DNA of 64,000 nucleotides from Sphingomonas guangdongensis (GTDB lineage: Bacteria > Pseudomonadota > Alphaproteobacteria > Sphingomonadales > Sphingomonadaceae). This document shows positions 9,170 through 17,597 of the stretch, piece after piece. The stretch is taken from NCBI RefSeq assembly GCF_900199185.1, contig NZ_OBMI01000002.1, positions 62,001-126,000 of the forward strand, read 5' to 3'. Numbering within the stretch: the stretch's first letter is position 1; each line of letters opens with the position of its first letter. Under the pieces are notes generated by a model. The model made no database searches. It saw only the letters and a program-made list of their open reading frames with translations, and was not told where the DNA came from. A program made the position numbers and the translations under genes.

Positions 9170-11707
9170 ATGTCTTTCGACCTGTGGCTGCGGGCGACCG
9201 CGGCATCGATCCTGCTTGTCCCCAGCGCCGGCACCGCCGCTGCGCAGGTCACTACCGCCGAAGCGGTGACGGAGGAGAAGCAGGACTCGCTCGCGGATGA
9301 TCAGAACGCCGACACCGGCGCGCATCTGGACGAGATCGTCGTCACCGGCCGCCTGGGCAACGCCGCGCAGCGCAAGGTGGAGGCGAGCTATTCGATCACC
9401 ACGCTGAAGGACACCGATCTGCGCGCCCGCGCGATCGACAACCTGGCCAATGCGCTTCAGACCATTCCAGGCGTGTGGGCGGACGATTCCGCCGGCGTCA
9501 CCGCGAACAACACCCGCGTCCGCGGCATCCCGCGCGGCGGCTATGAGGCGCTGGCGGTGTACGAGGACGGCCTGCCGATCCAGCATGATCCGGGCATCAA
9601 CTGGATCAACGTCGACCAGTTCCTGCGCATCGACGAGACCTATGCGAGCATCGAGGCGGTGCGCGGTGGCCCGTCGTCAATCTTCGCGTCGAATGCGCCG
9701 GGCGGTCTCATCAACTTCATCCCGCGTCAGGGCACAGCCGAGCTGTCCGCCCTGATCAAGCTGACCACCGCTGACTACGGCCAGGCGCGCGGCGACGTGT
9801 GGATCGGCGGCCCGATCGGCGACGGCTGGCGCTTCTCGGCCGGTGGCTTCTACAATTGGGACCAGGGCGTGCGCGATCCGGGTCCGGTCGCCAACAACGG
9901 CGGCCAGGGCCGCGTGATCATCAGCAAGAATTTCGCGCGCGGCAGCCTGTCCTTTGGCGTCAAGTACATGGAGGACAACAACTTCTTCTTCGACGCCATT
10001 CCGCTGATCCGGACAACGGGCGGCGAGATCCGCCCGGTGCCGGGGATCGACGGCAACTACGACACGCTGACGGGTGAGGAGGACGGCCGCGTCGTCATCA
10101 AGACGCCGGCCGGGATCCGCGACGCCGACTTCAACCGCTTCAATCAGTCGAGCGACCTGCAGTTCACGATCAAGGGCGATGTGGCGTTCGGCGACACCAC
10201 GCTGAACGCCGGGTTCCGCTACCGCGATTCGCAGACCAACCGGAACGCGCGCGGGCTGAACAACCTCAGCACGCAGGCGGCGTATCTCACGACTTCGCCC
10301 GCCAACACCGCCCTCGCGGCGTTCGCCTCGCGCGGGGCGACGGCGCTGCGCTACGTCTACGCGACCGACGGCTCGCAGTTTCCGGCGAACGCCAACGGCA
10401 ACGGCTACCTCGGCGTCAACACGTTCCAGTCGATCCAGAACCCGATCAGCGAGATGATCGGCCTGCTCGAGCTCGGCCATCAGTTCGACACCGGCATCGG
10501 CCGCCACGACATTAAGCTCGGTGTCTACGGCACCGCCGCCGACTGGGCGCACGACCGCAACGACGGCGTCGGCCTGACGGAGGTGCGCGACAATGCGCGG
10601 CTGATCGACCTGGTCGCCGTCAACGCCGCAGGCCAGGTGGTAGGCCGCGTCACCGACCTCGGCATCGCCCGCTACAATTCGCGCTTCGCCAACTCGGAGG
10701 GCGGGTACGAGGATGTTGCCGCCTACATCGCCGACGAGTGGCAGCTGACCGAGCAGCTCCGCATCGACGCCGGCTTCCGCTACGAGAAGATCTGGATCCA
10801 CGGCGTCAGCGAAGGCGCGCGCAGCGTCAACCTGGGCGATCCCGACACGCTCGCGGACAACAACGCGTTCGGCGGATCGGGCACCTTTAACCGCTTCGAC
10901 GAGGCGTTCGACGACCAGAGCTACACCGTCGGTGTCAACTGGCAGTTCGTCCCCAACGCCGGCGTGTTCGCGCGCTACACCAATACCTACCGCCTGCCGC
11001 AGATCGGCCAGTATCGCGACAACGTGCTGCCCGCGAACGTGCGCAGCCAGTCGATCGTCCAGGCAGAGGGCGGCGTTAAGTTCCAGACCGACCTGGGCGG
11101 CGCGTTCGTCACCGTGTTCTACAACGAGTTTCAGGACGTCCAGTTCACCAACACCTTCATCGATCCGCAGACGCTGCTGATCCGCCAGGAGGTGAATTAC
11201 GGCGATGTCGAGACGATCGGCGTCGAGCTGGAGGGCAACATTCGCCCGGTGCCATTCTTCGAGGTGGCGGGCACGCTCACCTACCAGGAGCCGGAGTTCA
11301 AGAACTACACCTACAACACGGCGGTGAACGGCCAGCTCGTCTCCACTTCGTTCGACGGCAATCGCCCGAGCAGCATGCCCAAGTGGCTGGTGAGCGTCCG
11401 CCCGCAGCTGCGGCTGTTCGGCGACCGCGTGCGGGTGCTGGGCGAGTGGCGGTACGAAGGGGACAAGTTCAACGACGACGCGAACGTCGTGCGCCTGCCG
11501 GCCTTCTCCGTGTTCAACGCGAGCGTCTCGGCCGATGTGACACCCACCGTCACGCTGATCGTAAAAGGCAGCAACCTGTCGAACGAGCTTGGACTGGGCC
11601 AAGGCGGCGGACAGCAGCAGCTGCCGGCGGCGATCGACGGCAACATCATCCTCGCTCGACCGATCTTCGGCCGGGCGGTCACGGGCTCCGTGCTGTTCCG
11701 CTTCTGA
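9170..11707 (+). CDS. FecA-like TonB-dependent outer-membrane receptor
   Basis: An 845-aa receptor. The signal peptide runs to about AAAQ (residue 26) and the TonB box DEIVVTG is at 54-60. The plug contains NTRVRGIPRGG, YEDGLPIQHDPG and EAVRGGPSSIFASNAPGG. A long barrel follows, ending SVLFRF. The plug resembles the ferric-citrate/siderophore (FecA, COG4772) group more than the larger sugar receptors, so iron chelates are a candidate ligand. No FecI/FecR pair or Fur box was recognised here, and a phosphate-ester or sugar ligand cannot be excluded given the phospholipase and phosphatase genes downstream. ATG 9170 follows AAAGGGGA at correct spacing. Confidence 0.9.
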   Translation: MSFDLWLRATAASILLVPSAGTAAAQVTTAEAVTEEKQDSLADDQNADTGAHLDEIVVTGRLGNAAQRKVEASYSITTLKDTDLRARAIDNLANALQTIPGVWADDSAGVTANNTRVRGIPRGGYEALAVYEDGLPIQHDPGINWINVDQFLRIDETYASIEAVRGGPSSIFASNAPGGLINFIPRQGTAELSALIKLTTADYGQARGDVWIGGPIGDGWRFSAGGFYNWDQGVRDPGPVANNGGQGRVIISKNFARGSLSFGVKYMEDNNFFFDAIPLIRTTGGEIRPVPGIDGNYDTLTGEEDGRVVIKTPAGIRDADFNRFNQSSDLQFTIKGDVAFGDTTLNAGFRYRDSQTNRNARGLNNLSTQAAYLTTSPANTALAAFASRGATALRYVYATDGSQFPANANGNGYLGVNTFQSIQNPISEMIGLLELGHQFDTGIGRHDIKLGVYGTAADWAHDRNDGVGLTEVRDNARLIDLVAVNAAGQVVGRVTDLGIARYNSRFANSEGGYEDVAAYIADEWQLTEQLRIDAGFRYEKIWIHGVSEGARSVNLGDPDTLADNNAFGGSGTFNRFDEAFDDQSYTVGVNWQFVPNAGVFARYTNTYRLPQIGQYRDNVLPANVRSQSIVQAEGGVKFQTDLGGAFVTVFYNEFQDVQFTNTFIDPQTLLIRQEVNYGDVETIGVELEGNIRPVPFFEVAGTLTYQEPEFKNYTYNTAVNGQLVSTSFDGNRPSSMPKWLVSVRPQLRLFGDRVRVLGEWRYEGDKFNDDANVVRLPAFSVFNASVSADVTPTVTLIVKGSNLSNELGLGQGGGQQQLPAAIDGNIILARPIFGRAVTGSVLFRF

Positions 11708-11715
11708 GCCGATCG

Positions 11716-11743
11716 GGGCAGGCGGGCGTCGATCCGCCTGCCC
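11716..11743 (+). terminator. GC-rich hairpin after the second TonB receptor
   Basis: A perfect 10-bp stem (GGGCAGGCGG / CCGCCTGCCC, 8-nt loop) begins 8 bases after the stop codon. No T tract follows, so it may act as a partial terminator or an RNA-stabilising 3' structure before the phospholipase gene that starts 18 bp further on. It resembles the terminator stem at 7956. Confidence 0.5.
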
Positions 11744-11761
11744 TCATGCGAGTAGACGTCG

Positions 11762-12799
11762 ATGCTCCTCCTTGCCCTCCTCGCCGCGCAGGCAGCCGAT
11801 CCGCCGCTCCGCCTCAACGACCTGAACGCGGTCGGCACCCACAACAGCTACAAGCTGGCGATGCCGGCCGAGACGATGGCAAGGGTGCGCGCGGCCGATC
11901 CAAGGGCGGCGGACTCTCTCGACTATGCGCACCGTCCGCTCGAGGAGCAGCTCGACGCCGGGGCGCGTCAGCTGGAGATCGACGTCAACCATGATCCGCG
12001 CGGCGGCCACTATGCGGCGGGATCGACCGACCCCCAGCTGCGCGCGCCCGGGTTCAAGGTGCTGCACATTCCCGGCATCGACAATGCCAGCCACTGCGTG
12101 CGCTTCACCGACTGCCTCACCAGGCTGCGTGCCTGGTCGGACGCGCACCCGCGGCACGTGCCGATCCTGATCCTGGTCAACGCCAGGGACGAGCGGAATG
12201 CCGCGCGCGGTGGAATCGACGCACTGCCCTTCGACACCGCCGCGTACGACGCGCTCGATGCAGAGGTGCGCAGCATCCTGCCGCCCGCCAAGCTGATCAC
12301 GCCCGACGACGTGCAGGGCCGCTACCCGACGCTGCGCGACGCGGTGCGTGCGAACAACTGGCCGCTGCTGGACGCCGCGCGTGGCAGGTTCCTGTTCGCG
12401 CTGGACGAGACGCCGGCCAAGGTCGCGGTGTACCGCGGCAGGCGCCGCTCGCTGGAGGGGCGCGTCTTCTTCATCAATACCGATGAGGAGTCACCTGCCG
12501 CCGCCTACCTGACCCTCAACGATCCGGTCGGGCAGGCCGACCGGATCCGCCGCGCGGTCGCCGCCAACTATCTGGTCCGCACCCGGGCCGATGCGAACAC
12601 GGTTGAGGCGCGCACGGGGGACACTCGGCCGCGCGGCGCAGCGCTCGCGGGCGGGGCGCAGTATGTGTCGACCGACTATCTCTGGCCGGACCCGCGGTTC
12701 GGCAACGACTACCGTGTGTCGCTGCCCGGCGGCGGCGCGGCACGCTGCAATCCGGTGCGCCGTCCGCGCGGCTGCGGCATCGCAGAAGGCGGGCGATGA
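11762..12799 (+). CDS. Secreted calcium-dependent phosphoinositide phospholipase C family protein
   Basis: A 345-aa protein of the PI-PLC TIM-barrel type (Pfam PI-PLC-C1/'Ca2+-dependent PLC' group). A short hydrophobic leader (MLLLALLAAQAA) is followed by the diagnostic LNAVGTHNSYKL with catalytic His27. Then come RQLEIDVNHDP (metal-ligand block) and a second His-containing stretch, VLHIPGIDNASHC. It would hydrolyse phosphoinositides or related glycerophospholipid head groups outside the cytoplasm. It overlaps the following acid phosphatase by 4 bp (ATGA), so the two are translationally coupled. Together they could release and then dephosphorylate phospho-head groups. Confidence 0.82.
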   Translation: MLLLALLAAQAADPPLRLNDLNAVGTHNSYKLAMPAETMARVRAADPRAADSLDYAHRPLEEQLDAGARQLEIDVNHDPRGGHYAAGSTDPQLRAPGFKVLHIPGIDNASHCVRFTDCLTRLRAWSDAHPRHVPILILVNARDERNAARGGIDALPFDTAAYDALDAEVRSILPPAKLITPDDVQGRYPTLRDAVRANNWPLLDAARGRFLFALDETPAKVAVYRGRRRSLEGRVFFINTDEESPAAAYLTLNDPVGQADRIRRAVAANYLVRTRADANTVEARTGDTRPRGAALAGGAQYVSTDYLWPDPRFGNDYRVSLPGGGAARCNPVRRPRGCGIAEGGR

Positions 12800-13530
12800 G
12801 GGCGCTCGTCCTGCTCGCGGCGGTGGCGGTGCTCGGGGCAGCCGACGCCCCGCGCACCTACCTCGACGGGCAGCCGCAGCCCGACCTGCTCCGCATCCTG
12901 CCGCCACCGCCGCAATCGGGCTCGCCGCTTGACCAGGCCGATGCCGCGGTGTTCCGCGACACCCGGACGCTGCAGGGGACGCCCAAGTGGCAGGTCGCTA
13001 CCGCCGACGTGACTGGTGGGCGGTTCGCCACCTTCGCCTGTGCGATGGGGATGACGCTCGACGAACGTCAGGCGCCGGCCCTCGCGCGCGTGTTCGCGCG
13101 GATGGGCGGCGGGCCGATGGTCGACCGGGTCAAGCGGCACTATGCCAAGCGGCGACCGTACCTGACGCAGGACCTGCCGATCTGCGAGCCGAAGACGGCG
13201 CATCTCGCCGGCAACGGCGACTACCCGTCGGGTCATACCACGAACGGTTGGGCAACTGCGCTGGTGCTCGCGGAGTTGCTGCCTGACCGCGCAACCGAGA
13301 TCCTGGAGCGTGGGCGGATGACCGGCGAGAGCCGCTTCGTGTGCGGGTCCCATAGCGTCAGCGCGGTGCAGGCGGGCTTCATGGCCGGCAGCACGCTGGT
13401 CGCGGCACTTCACGGCTCGTCCGAGTTCCGACGCGACATGGATGCAGCTCGCGTGGAGCTTGCCGGATTGCGCGGCCGTGCGCGCCCCGCAGAGCCCGCG
13501 CGCTGCGCCGTCGAGCAGGCGGCCCGCTGA
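12796..13530 (+). CDS. Class A acid phosphatase / PAP2-superfamily protein
   Basis: A 244-aa exported protein (signal peptide about 1-16) of the class A nonspecific acid phosphatase group. It has K-x6-RP (Lys113...Arg120-Pro121) and PSGH (144-147). It also has SR-x5-H (Ser179, Arg180, His186), but the Asp expected three residues after the nucleophilic His is Ala190. That Asp normally supports the histidine, so activity may be reduced or altered. The start ATG overlaps the stop of the PI-PLC gene by 4 bp. The likely substrate is a phosphomonoester produced by the phospholipase, an inference from coupling. Confidence 0.82.
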   Translation: MRALVLLAAVAVLGAADAPRTYLDGQPQPDLLRILPPPPQSGSPLDQADAAVFRDTRTLQGTPKWQVATADVTGGRFATFACAMGMTLDERQAPALARVFARMGGGPMVDRVKRHYAKRRPYLTQDLPICEPKTAHLAGNGDYPSGHTTNGWATALVLAELLPDRATEILERGRMTGESRFVCGSHSVSAVQAGFMAGSTLVAALHGSSEFRRDMDAARVELAGLRGRARPAEPARCAVEQAAR

Positions 13531-13622
13531 CAGTCGGGCGGCCGGCGCCCGCGACCAAGGGCGCTCTTGCCCCGACCCGGCGCCGCCCGGTAGGTCTGCC
13601 GCAAAGACGTGGGGAGGATGAC

Positions 13623-14909
13623 ATGAAAACGCTGCTGCTGAGCCTCGCGCTACCGGTATCACTCCTCGCTGCCCCGACGGCGGCTGCGCCGCCCGCAACT
13701 CGTGCGGTCTCGGCAGCGCCGGTGCGGATCAGCAAGGCATCGATCGACCGGGCGCTCGCCGACATGGTCAGGAGCGGGCGGGTAGTCGGCGCGTCCGCGC
13801 TAATCTGGCAGAACGGGCGCGAGGCCTATGTCGGTACGGCCGGGCAGGCCGACCGTGAGGCGGCGCGGCCGATGACGCGCGACACGCTGGCGCAGATCTA
13901 TTCCATGACCAAGCCGGTGACCGGCGTCGCGCTGATGACGCTTTGGGAGCAGGGGCGCTTCGGCTTGGACGATCCGCTGTCGCGCTACCTGCCCGAGTTC
14001 GCGGGCGTGCAGGTGGCGGACGGGGCCGACACCGCGGGCCGTCCGGTGCTACGCGCGCCGACCCGCCCGATCCTGGTGCGCGACATCCTGCGCCACACCG
14101 CCGGGTTCGGCTATGGTTCGGGAACGGACGCGGTCGGGACGGCGTGGGCGCAGCTCGACCCGCTCGGCACGGACCATGACCTTGCCGAGTTCGGCCGCCG
14201 GCTCGCGCGCGTGCCACTGCTCCACGATCCGGGCGCGCGCTGGTCGTACAGCGCCGCCGTAGACGTGCAGGCGCTGCTGGTGGAAAAGCTGACGGGCGTG
14301 CCGTTCGAACAGTTCGTGCGCGAACGGATCTTCGAGCCGCTCGGCATGCGCGAGACCGCCTGGACCCAGCCGGAAAGCCGGTATCCGCGTCTGGCTGCGA
14401 TGTACGAACGCCCGGGCGGGTCGACACTCACCCGCGCGTCGGAGCGTGAGCAGCGCGGGCTGAACTTCGATCCCGCGCGCAGACTGACGATGGGCGGGGC
14501 GGGGCTGGTGTCGTCGCTCGACGATTACATGCGTTTTGCGCGCATGTTGCTGAACGAGGGCGCGCTCGGTGACGTCCGCATCCTTAAGCCGTCCACCGTG
14601 CGGCTGATGGCGACGGACGCGCTTGATCCGCGGATCACCGAGCGGTCATGGCTGGGGAGCAAGGGCAGCGGCGGGTTCGGGATGGACTTCTTCGTCCGCA
14701 CCGCGCAGCCGAAGACTGCGGCGGAAAATCGCGGGGCGATTGGCGAGTTCTTCTGGGACGGTCGCGCGTCCACGCTGTTCTGGGTCGATCCCGTGAACGG
14801 GATCGCCGCGGTGTTCCTGGTCCAGGTGATCCCGTTCGACGCCACCCTGCACCGCGACCTACGCCGCGCGGTGTACGGCGACGATTACCTTGGGCCAGTC
14901 GGCGACTAG
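13623..14909 (+). CDS. Exported serine hydrolase, beta-lactamase (class C/EstB-like) family
   Basis: A 428-aa protein with signal peptide (1-22). The fold belongs to penicillin-binding esterases and class C beta-lactamases: S-x-x-K motif SMTK (Ser94, Lys97), and Tyr209 in the second motif, written YSA rather than YSN. Further family blocks are GHTA-like RHTAGFGYG and FGMDFFV. Such proteins act on esters, D-amino-acid peptides or beta-lactams in the periplasm. The length and EstB-like blocks favour an esterase over a resistance enzyme. ATG 13623 follows GGGAGG. It stands alone, 92 bp after the phosphatase. Confidence 0.85.
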   Translation: MKTLLLSLALPVSLLAAPTAAAPPATRAVSAAPVRISKASIDRALADMVRSGRVVGASALIWQNGREAYVGTAGQADREAARPMTRDTLAQIYSMTKPVTGVALMTLWEQGRFGLDDPLSRYLPEFAGVQVADGADTAGRPVLRAPTRPILVRDILRHTAGFGYGSGTDAVGTAWAQLDPLGTDHDLAEFGRRLARVPLLHDPGARWSYSAAVDVQALLVEKLTGVPFEQFVRERIFEPLGMRETAWTQPESRYPRLAAMYERPGGSTLTRASEREQRGLNFDPARRLTMGGAGLVSSLDDYMRFARMLLNEGALGDVRILKPSTVRLMATDALDPRITERSWLGSKGSGGFGMDFFVRTAQPKTAAENRGAIGEFFWDGRASTLFWVDPVNGIAAVFLVQVIPFDATLHRDLRRAVYGDDYLGPVGD

Positions 14910-14918
14910 GGGCAGCGG

Positions 14919-15071
14919 CTACCAGACCGCGACCAGGATCGCCGCGGCGGCGAGAATGCACAGCAGCACGACGCCCGCGGGCGTTATCCCGGCGCCTTCG
15001 CCGGGTAATCGCTCCGGACCCGCGGGGTAATAGCGCCGCTCGTTCGCCCGAAGCGGGTGTCGCCGTCTCAC
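14919..15071 (-). CDS. Small single-pass membrane protein (50 aa)
   Basis: A short open frame with a GTG start (15069-15071) and AAGGACAGG upstream. It encodes an Arg-rich N-terminus (RRRHPLRANERRYYPAG) and one hydrophobic C-terminal helix (VVLLCILAAAAILVAVW). The layout (basic cytoplasmic tail, one helix, stop) is typical of small inner-membrane proteins. No family was recognised. It is convergent with the serine hydrolase gene and separated from it by 9 bp. The case rests on the ribosome-binding site and the clean helix, so it could be spurious. Confidence 0.5.
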   Translation of the reverse strand: MRRRHPLRANERRYYPAGPERLPGEGAGITPAGVVLLCILAAAAILVAVW

Positions 15072-15195
15072 GTCGTTGCCTGTCCTTTCCCAATTTCGGT
15101 AGTTCAGCCCGTTATAGGGGAGCAGCGCCGGACGCTCAACGTCGCGGCGATCGCCAACCTAGTGCTCGGGCTGGTGGCGCGCTGAGCCGCGCGGG

Positions 15196-16272
15196 TCAGC
15201 CCGGCACGCCCTGCGCGGCCGGCAGCGCCGTGATGTCCGACGATCCCGCCCAGATGTTGATCCCGCCATCCGCCGCCGCCCGGTCGATCGCGTCGAGTTC
15301 GGCCGCGCTGAAACCGAGGTTCGTGACCGCGTCGAGCGAGTCGTCGAGCTGCGCCACCGTTCGCGCCCCGATCAGTGCGGAGGTGACCCGCGGATCGCGC
15401 AGCACCCAGGCAATCGCCATCTGGGCGAGCGTCTGCCCGCGCCCGGCGGCGATGTCGTTGAGCGTGCGGACGGCGCGCAAGTTCTGTTCGGTCAGCAGCG
15501 TCTGCGACAGCGATCCGCCGCGGGTCGCCCGTGCCCCCTCGGGCAGGCCGCCGAGGTACTTGTCGGTCAGCATCCCCTGCGCGAGCGGCGAGAAGGCGAT
15601 GCACCCGGTGCCGAGCTCGTCCAGGACGCCGAGCAGCTCCTGCTCGATCCAGCGATTGAGGATCGAGTAGCTCGGCTGGTGGATGAACAACGGTACGTTC
15701 TCCGCCGCCAGTATCTCCGCCGCCCGCCGGGTCAGTCCGGGTTCGTAGGAGGAGATGCCGACGTAAAGTGCCTTGCCCTGACGGTGGAGCTGGACCAGCG
15801 CGCCCATCGTCTCCTCGAGCGGCGTGTCCGCATCAACGCGGTGCGAGTAGAAAATGTCGACATAGTCGAGGCCCATGCGCTTGAGGCTCTGGTCGCAGCT
15901 GGCGATCAGGTACTTCTTCGACGAGCCGACATCGCCGTACGGCCCCGGCCACATGTCCCACCCGGCCTTTGTCGAGATGATCAGCTCGTCGCGGTAGGGG
16001 CGGAGGTCGGCGGCGAGCACGCGGCCGAAGTTCTCCTCCGCCGATCCGTAGGGCGGGCCGTAGTTGTTCGCGAGATCGAAGTGGGTGACCCCGCGGTCGA
16101 AGGCGCGGCGCATAATCGCGCGCCCGGTCTCGAACACGTCCGTTCCGCCGAAGTTCTGCCACAGCCCCAGGCTGATCGCCGGCAGGCGGAGCCCGCTGCG
16201 TCCGGTGCGGCGGTACGGCATGCCGGCCTGGTAGCGGTCGGCGGCGGGAAGGTAGGGCGGGGCGAAGGGCAT
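15196..16272 (-). CDS. Aldo/keto reductase (L-glyceraldehyde 3-phosphate reductase/YghZ-like)
   Basis: A 358-aa NADPH-dependent reductase of the AKR superfamily. It shows the family tetrad: Asp and Tyr in FDLANNYGPPYGSAEENFG, Lys in ISTKAGWD and His in FYSHRVD. RRTGRSGLRLPAISLGLW and SSYEPGLT are close to the YghZ/Gpr subgroup, which reduces L-glyceraldehyde 3-phosphate or methylglyoxal. It is cytoplasmic. It stands apart from neighbours on the minus strand, 30 bp downstream of the YciF-like gene, and may be cotranscribed with it. Confidence 0.88.
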   Translation of the reverse strand: MPFAPPYLPAADRYQAGMPYRRTGRSGLRLPAISLGLWQNFGGTDVFETGRAIMRRAFDRGVTHFDLANNYGPPYGSAEENFGRVLAADLRPYRDELIISTKAGWDMWPGPYGDVGSSKKYLIASCDQSLKRMGLDYVDIFYSHRVDADTPLEETMGALVQLHRQGKALYVGISSYEPGLTRRAAEILAAENVPLFIHQPSYSILNRWIEQELLGVLDELGTGCIAFSPLAQGMLTDKYLGGLPEGARATRGGSLSQTLLTEQNLRAVRTLNDIAAGRGQTLAQMAIAWVLRDPRVTSALIGARTVAQLDDSLDAVTNLGFSAAELDAIDRAAADGGINIWAGSSDITALPAAQGVPG

Positions 16273-16302
16273 GGCGGCTCCTGCGGGTGAGGTCGGGGCG
16301 GG

Positions 16303-16776
16303 TTAGCGCGAACCGGTGAGGGCGGCGAGGCGTTCCCGGAGCGCGCGGTCGCTCGCGATCTCCTCTGCCCGGTTCGCGGCGACGGCGGCATGGATGTCGG
16401 AGATGGCGAGTTCGGACGCGAGCGCGAGTGCGGTCTCGGCCGAGACGATCTCCGCGGCCTTGCTTTTGCGGACCGCGCCGATCAGCGCGACGTCGAGCAG
16501 GCGAACGGGCTCCGTCTGGCGCGTGTCGCGCTCGGCGTCGTCGAGGATGCCGCTCATCCACAGGTTCTCGGGTGAGCTGAGCGCGGGGGCGACGGCGTTG
16601 GTCCGTTCGGCCTGAACGCCGGCGCGTGCCGCCTCGTGGCGGATCATCCGGGCAAGGTCGGCATCCCCGCATCGCTCGGCGATCGCAGGCAGCCGCTCGG
16701 CCTGCGCCTGCTTGCCGGCATGCAGGTCCTCCAGCGCGACGTGGAGCAGTTCGGCGGCGGAGCGGGCGGTCGTCAT
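16303..16776 (-). CDS. YciE/YciF-like ferritin-fold protein (DUF892)
   Basis: A 157-aa all-helical protein. ELLHVALEDLHAGKQAQAERLPAIAERCGD and later LALASELAISDIHAAVA follow the two-helix-pair pattern of the DUF892 stress proteins, which have a ferritin-like four-helix bundle. The role is unknown, but it is often linked to stress response. Start ATG 16776 is the first Met of the domain; the ribosome-binding site is weak. It is divergent from rpiA, with 72 bp between the starts. Confidence 0.68.
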   Translation of the reverse strand: MTTARSAAELLHVALEDLHAGKQAQAERLPAIAERCGDADLARMIRHEAARAGVQAERTNAVAPALSSPENLWMSGILDDAERDTRQTEPVRLLDVALIGAVRKSKAAEIVSAETALALASELAISDIHAAVAANRAEEIASDRALRERLAALTGSR

Positions 16777-16848
16777 GCCGGAAGAAGCGCCGATCGCGCC
16801 GGCATGTTCCGTGGTGACGGGCGCGCCGTGGTCCCTATATCGGCGTCC

Positions 16849-17532
16849 ATGGCGGCGGATGACGACAAGCGGCTGGCGGCGGAGGCCGCAATGGCGGAGG
16901 TGGTAGACGGCATGCTGGTCGGGCTTGGCACCGGCTCGACCGCCGCTCACGCGATCCGCGCACTTGCCCGGCGAGCCGGCGACGGCCTGCGGATCGACTG
17001 CGTGGCGACGTCCGAGACATCGGCGGCGCTGGCCCGCGGACTGGGGTTGAGCGTCCGCGACTTCGCTGCGGTGGCGAGCGTCGATCTGACGATCGACGGC
17101 GCAGACGAGATCGATGGCGGGTGCCGCGCGATCAAGGGCGCGGGCGGCGCGATGCTGCGGGAGAAATGCGTCGCGGCGGCGAGCCGGCGCATGGTGGTGA
17201 TCGCCGACGGATCGAAGTGGGTCGACCGGCTGGGCGGCGCGCCGGTTCCGGTCGAGGTGCTGCCGTTCGCCCATAGCTTCGTGGCACGGGTGCTGGAGCA
17301 GCGGGCGATGCCGGTGCTGCGGATGGTGGATAAGGCGCCGTACCTCACCGACCAGCGGAACGTGGTTCTCGACTGCCGTTTCGCCGGGCTTGATCCGGCG
17401 GCGGACGCGACGTGGCTACAGTCGATTCCCGGCGTGCTCGGCCACGGGCTGTTCCTGAGCGAGGTCGCGGCCGCCTATGTGGCGGAGCACGGCAATGTAA
17501 CGCGACTGGAACGTTCGCGTGGCACAGGCTAG
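16849..17532 (+). CDS. rpiA: Ribose-5-phosphate isomerase A
   Basis: A 227-aa cytoplasmic enzyme interconverting ribose 5-phosphate and ribulose 5-phosphate. Phosphate-binding and catalytic motifs are intact: GLGTGSTAAHAI, DLTIDGADEID, KGAGGAMLREK and VADGSKWV-type IADGSKWVDRLG. ATG 16849 gives the family length. It is the first gene of a pentose phosphate operon; transketolase starts 65 bp downstream. Confidence 0.93.
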   Translation: MAADDDKRLAAEAAMAEVVDGMLVGLGTGSTAAHAIRALARRAGDGLRIDCVATSETSAALARGLGLSVRDFAAVASVDLTIDGADEIDGGCRAIKGAGGAMLREKCVAAASRRMVVIADGSKWVDRLGGAPVPVEVLPFAHSFVARVLEQRAMPVLRMVDKAPYLTDQRNVVLDCRFAGLDPAADATWLQSIPGVLGHGLFLSEVAAAYVAEHGNVTRLERSRGTG

Positions 17533-17597
17533 GACACTCCGCGCAACCGCCGCTCCGCCGGCGCGTTCCCGTGCATGACGACCCGCGAGGACCTGCG

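Noticed and set aside
4833..11602. Very long open frames on the minus strand opposite the two TonB receptor genes
   Set aside because: They arise from the third-position GC bias of the real genes, have Arg/Val/Asp-rich low-complexity translations and no family motifs, while the plus strand shows full receptor signatures.
15104..15184. A short plus-strand frame ending LNVAAIANLVLGLVAR between the small membrane protein and the aldo/keto reductase
   Set aside because: No start codon with a ribosome-binding site and no family match; at most a gene remnant.
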